From contig OW203726.1 in the NCBI GenBank assembly GCA_934045075.1, forward strand, positions 15,089,037 through 15,153,036: a stretch of DNA of 64,000 nucleotides. The letters run 5' to 3'. This DNA comes from Yponomeuta sedellus. Taxonomy: Eukaryota; Arthropoda; Insecta; Lepidoptera; Yponomeutidae. The translations under genes and the position numbers were made by a program. How positions within the stretch are numbered: the stretch's first letter is position 1; the number at the start of each line of letters is the position of its first letter. Below the pieces are notes generated by a model. That model was not told the DNA's origin. It made no database searches and saw only the letters and a list, made by a program, of their open reading frames with translations. This document shows, piece by piece, positions 32,825-44,146 of the stretch.

Positions 32825-32871
32825 TAACATACCCAGCAACGTATATTTTTGTGTGATCTTCACCTCTTTTA

Positions 32872-32933
32872 ACACACACGCATACAAACACACACACACA
32901 ACACACACAAACAAACAAACAAACACACACACG
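32872..32933. repeat. (CA)n and CAAA microsatellite
   Basis: Runs of cacaca with interspersed caaacaaacaaac. Confidence 0.9.
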
Positions 32934-33219
32934 CTTAAGAACTTTAAACGAAAGAATTAAACAAATTTACTATTAAAAGCTACTAAAGCTACAAAAAAAA
33001 TAAGAAGAAAATATAGTGGAAAAAGTAGAAATTATAAACTAATATTAAATTATTAGTAATAAATGTTTTAATCTTTGATAATATTTATTTCATTTACCTT
33101 TCTTTACAATGAAGGCTTAATTTTTTCGCTCTTAAATTTGCTCTATACAATGATCAACACATTTTACCAAGACTTTGGTCATATATGTATACACAAGTCC
33201 CTTATCAACAAAGATTTTA

Positions 33220-33335
33220 TACTCACACACACACACTCACACATAATACAAAATTAATTATGCTTTATTGCACACGAAGCATATAATACATACATACTTA
33301 AAAATACACACACACACACATACACCCACACACAT
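33220..33335. repeat. (CA)n microsatellite clusters
   Basis: Two CA-rich runs (33220-33243 and 33306-33333) around a LINE-3'-end-like patch (atgctttattgcacacgaag). Confidence 0.85.
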
Positions 33336-33781
33336 TAAATTAATCTAAAGTATCTACAAGTAAAAACTTGCTTTTTAAATATTTTTTGATTTGTGAAGCA
33401 AAACGAAACTCTTTTAAATATTCAAGCCGCCAAAACTTTCCTTTTAAACTAGCACTTGCTTTGAGTACAGAATGGAGTAAATAAGTATCTCATAGACTGG
33501 CGGAGTGCGTTAAGGTCTATCCATATTACGTCGAGCCGAGAACCGTTCAAGCACAATCATATAAATCTAATATCATCCGTGTACACTGGTAATAAGGTTG
33601 GGAACTAATAAACGTGACCAATTTCAGTCTAAGCCCGTCCCGGTTACCTGTCCCGCCTTTTTACTTTCCACGTTATTGTGTTAAAATTGATGTTAGTAAT
33701 AACGACTCAGTGTTATAAATATTGAAACCATAGAGCATCGGTAACTATCGTAACTGAAGCGATCCGTGACATCGGTCACTA
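33336..33781. other. Intergenic, no gene seen
   Basis: No recognised feature. Confidence 0.4.
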
Positions 33782-33782
33782 A

Positions 33783-34118
33783 AGCGCTCGTGGCCTAGTC
33801 GAACCGAGTGATTGGAATCAATCACTTGAGTTACACAACAACAGACGCGGTCAGGTGCAGCATGGGTGACCGACCCGTGACTACCGCTAGTGGCATTGTT
33901 CTATTTTCTTAAGCCGTTGGAGCCGGCTGTCGTGTAATGGCAGTCGTTAAGCCATGCCAGAGGCCTTGTGGGCGGCTTGGTAACTTCTGACAGCAAGACC
34001 CGCCACTGCCTTACAATCCTCTACCAAGCCGGACTTGGCCCCCTTGGTGAAGTATGGCTTAACCTTCCTGCGGTGCAGGAAGAGACCCGTGCCCCCGGGG
34101 ACATACAAGGATTGATAT
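33783..34118 (+). repeat. 5S-headed SINE, copy 6
   Basis: Sense copy from 'agcgctcgtggcctagtcga' to 'gacatacaaggattgatatc', with an internal deletion near 33900 and another near the 3' end. Confidence 0.85.
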
Positions 34119-35257
34119 CGAACTAAAGGCTTTTTTGGGTTAATTATTAAATAAACGCCCTCATTAATTTATTATCTATAATCAATTTAGCGATTAGAGT
34201 AGAGATTGGTGTTGGTAGCCTTTCTAGGCTTTGCTAGTTAGTCTAAAACTTAAAGGTTCATAAGGGTTATTCAACAAATATTATGCCCATTTGTTCTGTA
34301 GAAGGAACTGATCCGATTCATTTGTACAAAAAAGCTACACTGCGAAATTTCAAAACATATACGACAAAAAAACGGTAAAGTTCTTTCCTAATTTTAAAGC
34401 GGGCAGCCTATTTTTTTTTTTTAAATAATAAAGATGTTTGGAAATAAAGTTAGTTCAATGCGTTAGTACTACCTAGGTTTTAGATTTAGAATTCTAACAG
34501 CAGGACATGAACCAAAATTATTAAGTTTGGAGAGTTTTGACAATTATTCTTTAAAATGATGTAGTTGAGGCTTGAAATTGTTATTTATTAAAAAATTTTT
34601 TAGCCGAGTTCGTGTCCCGCAGCTGAGCAAACTCCTCTTCCATAATTTTTCGTTCCTTCTGTTTCTTATAATTAAGTTGTAAAAAAGGTTGTGACTATGG
34701 CTTCATTTTAGATAGATATATAGATAGAATATTCTTTATTGCATTTACACCAGGGATTATATAAGAGACTTATAAAATAACAGTACAGTACAAGTGGCGG
34801 CCTTATTAATAAAAGTGATTTCTTCCAGACAACCATCGACGGAAAAGAAGAAACGGAAACTGAAATTAGTATTTAGATTGATATCGTGACGCCCGTACGG
34901 CCCCGTTTGATGTAAGTAGACCTTTACTGAGGATAAAAAAAAAGTGAGCTTAGGCAAGTTAGAGTAGAATACCTAAATAGATTTTTCTTTCATCATAACT
35001 AAGCCTCGAATTTGCCATTAGGTTTCTGTTGATGGTGAGTTGAGATGATACCTAAGAGGTTCATCTTTTAGGTGGTGTGTAATTTGTATGAAAAAATTTG
35101 TCTACAGTCTTGGTAGGTTTATGTTTTTATGATCGTCATGAACGTCTTTCTACTTTGTAGCTTACTCTGTAAATCTGTTTGTACAAATCTATTAATTTTA
35201 CTTCTGTGCATTAAACCTCGTTCATTGATATTCTTTCAGATGGATATAGACAAACTT
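34119..35257. other. Intergenic with a small LINE-like coding scrap
   Basis: On the - strand 34597-34680 reads KQKERKIMEEEFAQLRDTNS then AKKFFNK and a stop. This resembles the basic linker between endonuclease and reverse transcriptase in LINEs. Otherwise nothing is supportable. Confidence 0.4.
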
Positions 35258-35268
35258 AATATATAAAG

Positions 35269-35632
35269 CGCTCGTGGCCTAGTCGAACCGAGTAATTGGA
35301 ATCAATCACTTGAGTTAAGCAACAACAGGCGCGGTCAGGCGCAGGATGGGTGACCGTCCCGTGACTGCCGCTAGTGGCATTTTTTCAGAGCGCTCCGTGC
35401 TTCGCAATGCTCGTCTAGCCGTTGGTGCCGGCTGTCATGTACTAGCTGTCGTCAAGCCATGTCAGAGGCCTTATGAGCGGCTTGATAACTTATGACAGTA
35501 AGACCCGACACTGTCTTACAATGCTCCACCAACCCGGACTTGGCCCTTGTGGTGGAGTATGGCCTAATCTTCCTACCATGCAGGAAGAGACCCGTGCCCC
35601 AGCAGTGGGGATATGCAAGGGTTGATATCGAT
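35269..35632 (+). repeat. 5S-headed SINE, copy 7, full length with TSD
   Basis: Perfect 11-bp duplications AATATATAAAG at 35258-35268 and 35633-35643 define both ends. The 5S-like block is 'agttaagcaacaacaggcgc', then 'gcaggatgggtgaccgtccc'. A good reference copy for the family. Confidence 0.93.
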
Positions 35633-35702
35633 AATATATAAAGTAAAATTAGGAACAGAAGTGATATTACTAGTATATTGTTGTATTGTCTGATGGATAT
35701 AT

Positions 35703-36130
35703 TTTTAGGGTTCTGTACTTATAGGATCACTTTGTTGTTCGTCCGTCACTACGTCTGCCTGTCAAGACTCTCTTTCTCAAAACGCATGTATCGAGTTAAA
35801 ATAAAAGCCGTGTATGCTTGTGAAAAAATCAAACTTTTAAGTTGACGAAAAAAATTACGGCCGTTTATAAGGGAATTAAATATGCATAAGGTACTTCCCG
35901 TTGACCTAGAACTATTAAGTTCGGCAAGTAATATTACTTAAGTAATATTAATTAAAATCATATGATCTTATACTCGTATAGGAAAAATCTGAAAACTATA
36001 CACTTGTAATTAAATCATAAAAAATGTTTTTGAACTTTAGCGTGGAAAAATCTGCGAGACTCAATTCCTAAACTATTTATAGTAAATAAGTACCTATCTG
36101 CAAATTTGTACGGAACCTTTAGCGCCCAAC
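35703..36130 (+). repeat. Diverged 'gggttccgt...cttggccgg' repeat
   Basis: Start 'agggttctgtacttatagga', middle 'tgtgaaaaaatcaaactttt', later 'tacttcccgttgacctagaa' follow the order of the 57393 copy. Confidence 0.6.
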
Positions 36131-36472
36131 TCCGTCGAGCACTTGGTCATTCCTGCCTGTCCTTCCGGTACTCCGGTATTCACTACATTAGTGCCACAAT
36201 CCGGCTTGAGTGTAGCACTTGACTAATGTACCGGATAGGCTTAGCAACAACCTAATATTTTAATTTGATCGCACCCAAACAAACCTTATTTGTTTTACCA
36301 GTGTTTTTAGGGTGTATTATTATAGAGATTTGATTTTGACGGAAATTAAACTAACCCGTTTTCTAAATATGTAAATACAAATTTATTAATGTTTCGGCAC
36401 ATGTAATTTTATCAACATGTCCGCAACAGTGAATCTATAACTCGATGAGTGGCATTGGAAGTCATGATACAG

Positions 36473-36698
36473 ATTATATTCTTTTTAATGGACTAACCCG
36501 TGCTAAGGACAATTTTAAAAACCTATTTAGAGGCTAAAAATTCCACCCATGCCAGGACTCAAACCCGTGAACTCTGGCTAACCGTGCCAGCGCTCTCCCA
36601 ATTGAGCTAATGCTTCCGAACCCGGCCTCCTACACGGATGCCGGGTTCGAGTCCCGGCATGGGTGGAATTTTTAGCCTCTAAGTAGGTTTTTAAAAAA
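36473..36698 (-). repeat. Foldback tRNA-SINE, copy 9
   Basis: 12-bp duplications GTCATGATACAG (36461-36472) and GTCACGATACAG (36699-36710), one mismatch. Long arms on each side of two tRNA-like halves. Confidence 0.88.
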
Positions 36699-36710
36699 GT
36701 CACGATACAG

Positions 36711-38449
36711 GCTCTCCTATTATGGTTTGTGACGTGAAAACACAATAATACAACTCCACGCCAACCAAGTGTATTTAGAATTTAAGACAATTGTATTTTG
36801 TTGCTGTACAGAGGTTTGTTACACTAATATAATTTTATGTGGATACATTTAGTAGTTCCATTTTTGCGAAGTAATGATCCATCAGCAAAGTATTTATCTA
36901 TCAACTCAGAGTGAAAGGAACTACTATTTATGCAGGAAAAAGCATAAAAAACTACATAGTACACCTGAATAGGCAAACGTTTTCATATATTATTATATGT
37001 GAACGTTATATTTCTTAGAAGGAATATGAAGTTACAATTCACGGCGGAATGTATTATTGTAGTCTTCCTTTTGTGCGTTGAAATACGATATTTTGTAGCC
37101 CCCGAAGGCACGAGAAAATTGGTCAATATTCATCTCAGACACTGGAGCCTTCTGGGAAACACTCGTTATTTCGTAACGCGAAAACTAAACCGCTTAGATT
37201 TCATATGCCCGAGAAGGATAACTTAATTGAGAGGGTTGGACCAGACAGACTAGCTAGAAATTCAATCATGTCCGTATATTTTGGAGGAAGAACTTTAGTT
37301 TCGCTTTAGTTAGGCATATACACACATTGCAATCTGGGTGCTTTTAAAACCGTGGTTATTTAATGAGTAATTAATTATTTCATGTTTTTACACTATTACA
37401 TTAAGTATAGACGTAAATAAAAAGAAATCGAGTTGAAAAATCTCGTTTTCAAAATTCACAAACAATAAGTACTGCCTCTTCATCTATCAGACCAATGACC
37501 CGCAGACGCGTGGCACGCATGGCTTCTAATGGTTCTCATTTCCGAGTTTGTGCAGAGATATTATTAGAAATTGCCTTCAAAACAAAAAAAACATGCATAC
37601 ATACATAACCTCACGCCTGTATCCCAGAGGGTTAGGCAGAGACCACGGACTGCCACTTGTCACGATCTTGACAGATCACGTTCGCTTCATCAACGTTCAT
37701 AAGTCGTTGCATGCACCCATTCCGGGTACTTTTTATCTTCCCCTTTGCTAATACATCCCCTATTTGGTCAAAAACAAAACAAACTAGAGTGTTCGATATA
37801 TGTACGTTGTTAAGGCACGTTTATTTTGCAATGTCTAGGCAAAATTCATAGTGCAGAGATTCAATATAGCTTAAAGAAACAAAGTGTAAAACAAAATTTT
37901 ATATCTAATAAATGGTTTAATTCATATGGTAATTTATTTAATGCCGTAGTTTAATACCAGCTATATATTGTAACTAAATTGTAACTTTCAAATTATCACC
38001 AGTGTGTAGAACCCTTACTCTTGGGATAGATAAAGGGTTTTTGTTACATTTTGTTCATTGAGAAGCAGTATATATAATCGAAATTTAATGGATTAACTAC
38101 ACGGCTTAAGACGGCCTTCGTGTCTGTCTTAAATTTGACTTTAAAAGACATTTAATTTTATGAGATTTAGAATGGAGAAAAACTGGATTAGACCCAATAT
38201 GATAACTATTTATAAGCCTCGCGAGTCATTATGAAATTCTGAAGTAGAGTTCACACCCTTAGAATGGATAGAAATGAGAGATTAAGTGCATTTTTCTGAA
38301 TTGAGAATTTCACTAAGTAGATACTTAAGTAACGTTTCGTCACCTTCTTTTCTGGGAAAATCGAAGAGACAGCACATTTAACTATTAATACTTAGCGAAA
38401 TTTTCAATTCAAAACCTGGCCCTAAGGGATTATTTATCCCAAAAGTAGA
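36711..38449. other. Intergenic, no gene supported
   Basis: 37026-37223 is an open frame with a hydrophobic start (MKLQFTAECIIVVFLLC) but no splice or repeat support. 37600-37745 is a repeat fragment shared with 10660-10860. The rest is AT-rich. Confidence 0.35.
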
Positions 38450-38763
38450 ACTGCCTCGGTGGCATAACTCTATATCACTCGCAAGTAAAAGATAAAGACT
38501 TACAATATCCCACTCTCATTGGCGTGCTGAGTCGGAGCCCATTCACATTTGCCACACCTACGTTGATCACCAGTCCAGTACATTGCCTAGGTACATTACC
38601 GTACCGTATATGCCTAATCTTCTGTGTGTTTTTGTTTTTTATGTATGCTATTTTTTTGTTATATGCTTTGTTCGTGCTGTGACTTGTATTTGGTTTTGTA
38701 TTACTTTGCTTTGTATACGTGTGTGTGTCTTATGTGAATAAATGTTTTATCTATCTATCTATC
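38450..38763 (+). repeat. Probable LINE 3' UTR ending in (TATC)n
   Basis: Ends 'gtgaataaatgttttatcta' followed by TCTATC repeats, the usual simple-repeat tail of a lepidopteran non-LTR element. No coding part is attached. Confidence 0.5.
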
Positions 38764-39218
38764 ATCAGCTACGTAAGCGCGAGATCGGGCGAATATTTGT
38801 CTATCATCTACCGGGGCGTGTGTATAGGATATCATGAGATTACATAATATTCTTTTTATCGGCTTCCTACGCAAATAGAGAAACAAAGGCTAGTTTAATT
38901 TGGTAGCCAAAAAAACCTCGTCCCTGTCAAACAAGCCTGCCATTTTTATGCGGTTAATGTGCATGGTGAATTATCCAAATATTAAAACCCCGTCTTTAGA
39001 AGATTTGCCACCCTTGTCTCTTGTGGGAAGTGAGTCAAAAGTTTTTTACACAGATTAGCGGCCTGATTTATAAAAACACGCCCCATAAACGCTGGCTAAA
39101 ATTAGGAAAAGGTGTATTCACAAATTAAATTATGAGACTCTAAGGAGTGCTTTAAAAGAATCGTGTTTTTATAAATAAGGTTGTAAATCTTTAACCATTT
39201 TTCATCTACACGAACTAG
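38764..39218. other. Intergenic, no gene seen
   Basis: No mariner 5' terminal inverted repeat could be found here. Confidence 0.35.
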
Positions 39219-39363
39219 GTGGTCAGCAAAGCCGGCCATTGGTACTGCGTCAGTGTTGCCAATGCTTCAAAAATTACCGTGTATATGAATATTGTTCTAT
39301 TCGTGGCCTACGGCTACATCCACATACGTAACATGCGTAGACTTCGAATTGCTTTTATGTATG

Positions 39364-40276
39364 TAGGACCTTCAAAAGCAACCATCTACCGCTGGTATAG
39401 CGAGTTCAATCGCGGTCGTCTTACTTTGGGGGATGAACAAAGGAGTGGTCGTCCTACGGCGGCTGTCACCGAAGAAAGTGTGCTGGCAGTAAAAAAAATA
39501 ATTCAAAAAAACAGACGAATTACGTACGAAGAGATTCAACATACACTGCAGATTGGTTCAGGAAGTGTTCACAAGATTTTGCACGAGCATCTTCGCGTAA
39601 GGAGAATAGTTTCCCGTTGGGTGCCGTACAACCTCACCGAAGCTTAGAAGCAGGCCCGTTTGGATTGGTGCCGTGATATGTTACAAAAATTTGATGCTGG
39701 CTCGTCACGGCGCGTTTACGACATTGTGACAGGAGACGAATCCTGGATTTATCAATATGATCCTGAAACAAAGCGTCAGTCGACAGTTTGGCTGTTTCAA
39801 AATGAACCAACGCCTACGAAAGTGAAGCGATCGAGGAGCGCAGGAAAAATTTTGATCGCTAGTTTCTTCACTTTGACGGGGTACCTAATTTCAATTCCAC
39901 TTTAAGACCAAAGCAACATCAACGTTGAATGGTATAGCACAAATTGCCTGCCAGAAGTTTTTTTTCTGAATTGAGCAACAAGCGACCGAACACCGGGCTC
40001 CGCGGGGTCCTTCTTCACCACGACAACGCGCCCGCGCACTCTGCGATCAAAACGAGGGACTTCCTGGACTCCACGCTGGTCAGAGTCTTGGGACACCCTT
40101 CTTACAGTCCTGATTTGGCTCCGTGTGACTTCTTTTTATTCCTCAAAATTAAAAATCAGCTCAAAGGGATACAAGTTTCATCGCCGGAAGAAGCGCTAGC
40201 AACATTTGAGAAGGCCGTGGAAGAGGTGTCTGCGGAGGACTGGAAAAATGTTTTGAAAATTGGTTCAGACGCATGA
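39364..40276 (+). pseudogene. mariner transposase pseudogene, copy 1
   Basis: Cut-and-paste DNA transposase of the mariner family. Visible blocks are a helix-turn-helix end (ATIYRWYSEFNRGR), SVHKILHEHLRVRR, GDESWIYQYDPETK (first Asp), LLHHDNAPAHSA (second Asp) and SYSPDLAPCDFFLF (third Asp). The last two Asp are separated by 34 residues, as in DD34D. Lesions are TAG at 39645-39647, TAA at 39903-39905, and a frameshift in an eight-T run at 39958-39965 that moves the frame before SELSNKRPN. The first ~40 residues of the N-terminal domain are lost upstream of 39364. All three catalytic Asp codons survive, so the decay is modest. The 3' flank keeps a terminal sequence to about 40383 (ttctgagtgtcccacgta). 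Confidence 0.9.
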
Positions 40277-41143
40277 AACTTTGTAAAGAGGCTGGTGGAG
40301 AGTTCTTTGAAAAGATTTAATAAAAATATTTTTTTCATAGTAGTTAGTTTTTTGTTTCTCAAAACTTTCTGAGTGTCCCACGTACGTGTATGTAAATAGA
40401 CTGAGTAGTCGATAAAACTATTCGATAAACATCGATACACCGACTTCCGATTTCTAATCTTTTCCGTAAATTTGTACTTTTCCTTGTGCTCCGGCTTACT
40501 TAGAGTACGAACATTGTTGCCTGAAAATTAACGCGGGCAACACCGTGGTTATTGCCGGCAGCGTAGCAACGTTGACCGTACAAGTTTTCTGCTGGCTTCA
40601 GAAATGACAATGGACTGGACCGCCAACTTTGCTCCTATGTATAGGCCGTTTTCCGATAACTACAATCAGCTGCGGTCGCTCGCCAAAGTTACCTGATTCC
40701 ACCAAGTTTCAGCTCCAAGACCTACTTCGGCTTATTTACTTGGGTGCCTGTTTTGCTTGATTTATGAGAAGTGTTGTTGCTCGAATTAGGCCCAAGAATA
40801 AGTTTTTAAATTTTCCTTTTTCATATTTTACTAACTGACCCCGGCAAACGTTGTTTTGTCGTATTAATGAACCTACGACATAAGACCTACCAGACATACA
40901 TATTCGAACTATGTATGAATTGTTTATTATAGATATAGATGATTTGCTTTAGATTACATTAGATTGCATTAGAACTATTTATTTTAAACACCAGAAAATA
41001 TAATACTTTAAAAGGATAACCTAAGTTTCGCCATATACAACTTGCGGTCTTTTCGTTAAAACCGAAATCCAACCTTAGGATGGATAGAACTCATAGATGA
41101 TACAAAAGTTAATAAAATGGCGAAGTCCGCCAGTTACTTTATA
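40277..41143. other. mariner 3' end, then unassigned sequence
   Basis: 40277-40383 is the mariner 3' non-coding end. 40480-40740 is GC-richer and partly open, but I do not recognise it. The remainder is AT-rich. Confidence 0.4.
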
Positions 41144-41157
41144 AAATAACTATTAAT

Positions 41158-42086
41158 TACACTATTTTTATTTTTAATGCACTAACCCGTGCTAGGGAAC
41201 AAATTTAAAAACCTACTTAGAGGCTAAAAATTTCACCCATGCCGGGATTCGAACCCGCAACCTCTGGCTATCCGTACCAGCGCTCTACCAATTGAGCCAA
41301 TGGGCGACTCACGGCATCAGTGAAATTTCGAACCTCTTTACAATATTCTCTGTATTACGTACAGGCAGCGACATCTGACTTAAGCAAATTGCATTACTTA
41401 CAGCCCCGACTACCTACTTTGCAGTTAGGTTTAACATCGGAACGATATCACTGTACCCACATGATTACACTATTTTTATTTTTAATGCACTAACCCGTGC
41501 TAAGGAACAAATTTAAAAAACCTATTTAGAGGCTAAAAATTTCACCCATGCCGGGATTCGAACCCGCAACCTCTGGCTATCCGTACTAGCGCTCTACTAA
41601 TTGAGCCAATGGGCGACTCACGGCATCAGTGAAATTTCGAACCTCTTTACAATATTCTCTGTATTATGTACAGGCAGCGACATCTGACTTAAGCAAATTG
41701 CATTACTTACAGCCCCGACTACCTACTTTGCAGTTAGCCTATTGGTTAGTTAGTTTTTTAGCCTCTAAATAGGTTTTTAAATTTGTTCCTTAGCACGGGT
41801 TAGTGCATTAAAAATAAAAATAGTGTAATCATGTGGGTACAGTGATATCGTTCCGATGTTAAACCTAACTGCAAAGTAGGTAGTCGGGGCTGTAAGTAAT
41901 GCAATTTGCTTAAGTCAGATGTCGCTGCCTGTACGTAATACAGTGATTATTGTAAAGAGGTTCGAAATTTCACTGATGCCGTGAGTCGCCCATTGGCTCA
42001 ATCGGTAGAGCGCTGGTACGGATAGCCAGAGGTTGCGGGTTCGAATCCCGGCATGGGTGAAATTTTTAGCCTCTAAATAGGTTTTT
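41158..42086. repeat. 929-bp composite foldback tRNA-SINE
   Basis: Perfect 14-bp duplications AAATAACTATTAAT at 41144-41157 and 42087-42100 bracket the whole block. Inside are two head-to-tail antisense units (41158-41457 and 41464-41738), then an inverted sense unit with arm, tail, leader, tRNA-like sequence and final arm (41757-42086). One unit runs leader, tRNA-like, body, tail. Confidence 0.93.
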
Positions 42087-42100
42087 AAATAACTATTAAT

Positions 42101-42974
42101 GTTAATATTAGTACAATTGGTTTAATTTCAGAAATCCCTTATATACCTGAACAATGATAGATCTCTAAAACGACTTAAGATGAAGGAAACTTCACAGCAT
42201 TTTACAATAGTGTTAGTTAGTTATAGTTGTCTTACCTTCTCCAATTGAGTAATCTCTAGAGCGGCAAGCTAACACCCACGTTATTCCTGTTAATTGGAAA
42301 CTAATCCCGAAGGATGCTTGTCAATAGCTGTCATAAGTGGACGTCTACGTATCTGAAAACGGATATTAGATTAACTGTTGTATATTATACGTAGGTACTG
42401 ATCATTCTCTAGTACTTTTACAATTCGTAAATGTTACAAGTTATTTGACTTATTCAATTCAACCACCGTTTAGAGGTTTACAAATGAAATACTTAAGTAC
42501 CTATCAAACATCTCCGAAAAATCGAGTTCGGGCTATACTTTACTGCCAAGTAAAATCCTCAGGTCAAAAGCCGACTCTTACTCAATCAAAATTACTGCTA
42601 CAAATTCATCAAATAATTTACGTTGGTTCCTTTCGAGTGTAATAATAATTATAACGTGCCTTCTTAGACAAATGAAAGATTGCTGTAAAAACGCTTCTAA
42701 CAAAGACGTGGGTTAGTGAAAATAATTCTCGCTTAAATAACTCCATAACAGACAAAAGAAACGTAGGAAATAGTTTCTCCCCGCAGCAAGCTTATGAGGA
42801 GGGAATTTAAATATTTCCACCATAGAGTCGGGCGGTTCTAGAGTGCAGTTCCGCTTGCTTCTCATGCAAATTGACTACGAACGCTCTTACTTAGTGCGAA
42901 CATGTTCTGGAAGGCTGACATCTACATAACCGCTCCTACTTAGTTACTTACATTTGATGCACAAAAACACTCAC
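42101..42974. other. Intergenic, no gene supported
   Basis: No recognised repeat. It could be intron sequence if the exon candidate at 42975-43088 is real. Confidence 0.35.
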
Positions 42975-43088
42975 CTTTGTGAGGAAATAATTAAGTCTGA
43001 GCTTGGGCGAGAGTTCCGCCGCTTTCAAGAAAACGTCCTGCGGGCTGCGGTGAATATTCTGGGTTCTTTTCTTTGTTTTCTTGTTCAT
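42975..43088 (-). CDS. Candidate first coding exon, host gene unknown
   Basis: On the - strand an ATG at 43086-43088 opens 38 codons, starting MNKKTKKRTQNIHRSPQDVF and ending NYFLTK. The exon stops in phase 0 at a consensus donor (AAG then GTGAGT). The last 25 codons are rich in G/C at the third position (CTC, GCG, TCG, AAG, TTC), unlike the AT-rich flanks, and this is the only frame that carries through the donor. The start context is weak and a foldback SINE begins only 60 bases upstream, so the first 10-13 codons may be wrong. No downstream exon was identified and no family is recognised. Confidence 0.3.
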
Positions 43089-43148
43089 ATAACATACTTG
43101 TTATAAGACACTATTTATGTATGTATATGTAGACATTTATTTAGAGTA

Positions 43149-43637
43149 TTTTAAAAACCTATTTAGAGGCTAAAAATTACACCCATGCCGGGACTCGAAC
43201 CCGCGACCTCTGGCTATCCGTGCCAGCGCTCTTTCCAACTGAGCCAATGGGCGACTCACCGGCATCAGTGAAATTTCGAACCTCTTTACACTATTCTCTG
43301 TATTACGTACAGGCAGCGACATCTGGCTTAAGTAAATTGCATCACTTACAGCCCCGACTACCTACTTTGCAGTTAGGTTTTTACATCGGAATGATATCAC
43401 TTTACCCACATGATTATACTATTTTTATTTTTAATGCACTAAACCGTGCTAAGGACAATTTTAAAAACCTATTTAGAGGCTAAAAATTTCACCCATGCCG
43501 GGATTCGAACCCGCGACCTCTGGCTATCCGTGCCGCGCTCTTTCCAACTGAGCCAATGGGCGACTCACCGGCATAAGTGAAATTTCGAACCTCTTTACAC
43601 TATTCTCTGTATTACGTACAGAGAATAGTGTAAAGAG
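43149..43637 (-). repeat. Foldback tRNA-SINE, head-to-tail dimer
   Basis: Two antisense units in tandem. The second ends in a turn-back at 43594-43637 (ctattctctgta, ttacg, tacagagaatag), so the leader snaps back on itself. Confidence 0.85.
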
Positions 43638-43639
43638 CA

Positions 43640-43731
43640 GACACATAGGCTACGTTTTGCTGCGGGAAAATATCTTATTCCCATGGGAAAATCGATAACC
43701 GCGGGTAACATCGCGGGGCACAGCTAGTACA
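43640..43731 (+). repeat. Helitron-like 3' end
   Basis: 'cgcgggtaacatcgcggggc' hairpin followed by 'acagctagta', the CTAGT-type Helitron terminus. Confidence 0.65.
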
Positions 43732-44000
43732 GAATAGATAAATGATACGTTAGTTAGATAGAGAACATTTGTACATAAAAATTTAAATTACACAATAATT
43801 TCTTTAGTTAAGAGTACAGATGTAGGCCTGTGTTAGTTGTTCTCTTGATTCATTAGTGGTCATCAGTCATCTTGACGTCATAAACGAGATTCAAGCTTCG
43901 AAATTTAACCTTCGTCCTAATAGAGAGGCGACAGTGAAATATAAATAGTATTTTGGTGACTTAAAATTTGACTGACCGATTTGATTATATGTTGATTATA

Positions 44001-44044
44001 GACAAGATTAATCTGAATAAACATTTATTCAGATTAATCTTGTC
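44001..44044. repeat. Perfect 21-bp-arm palindrome
   Basis: Arms 44001-44021 and 44024-44044 pair 21/21 with a 2-base centre. Confidence 0.9.
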
Positions 44045-44074
44045 TCCTATGTAAATCTAATAATTTTAAAATAG

Positions 44075-44146
44075 GGAAAGTTGGCCGCATCCCAGTTTTA
44101 GAAGACGACGAGAAGACAACTGATAGGCTTAAAAATTGCAGGAACA
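44075..44146 (+). CDS. Candidate internal coding exon, gene unknown
   Basis: A 72-base stretch between an AG acceptor (ttttaaaatag) and a strong donor (GTAAGT). Open in only one frame, which starts after two bases: KVGRIPVLEDDEKTTDRLKN then CRN. Both ends are phase 1, the phase of the exon 2 to exon 3 junction in the peptide gene at 30734-32763, but no link between them can be shown. The polypyrimidine tract is weak, and a perfect palindrome lies 30 bases upstream. Confidence 0.25.

Noticed and set aside
37026..37223. Open frame with hydrophobic, signal-like N-terminus (MKLQFTAECIIVVFLLC)
   Set aside because: No splice sites, no cysteine or processing pattern, weak context. A chance AT-rich frame is as likely.
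41228..41310. Functional tRNA gene
   Set aside because: The tRNA-like sequence lacks U33 in its anticodon loop (ACGGATA), sits in many repeat copies and is followed by a SINE body. It is a SINE head.
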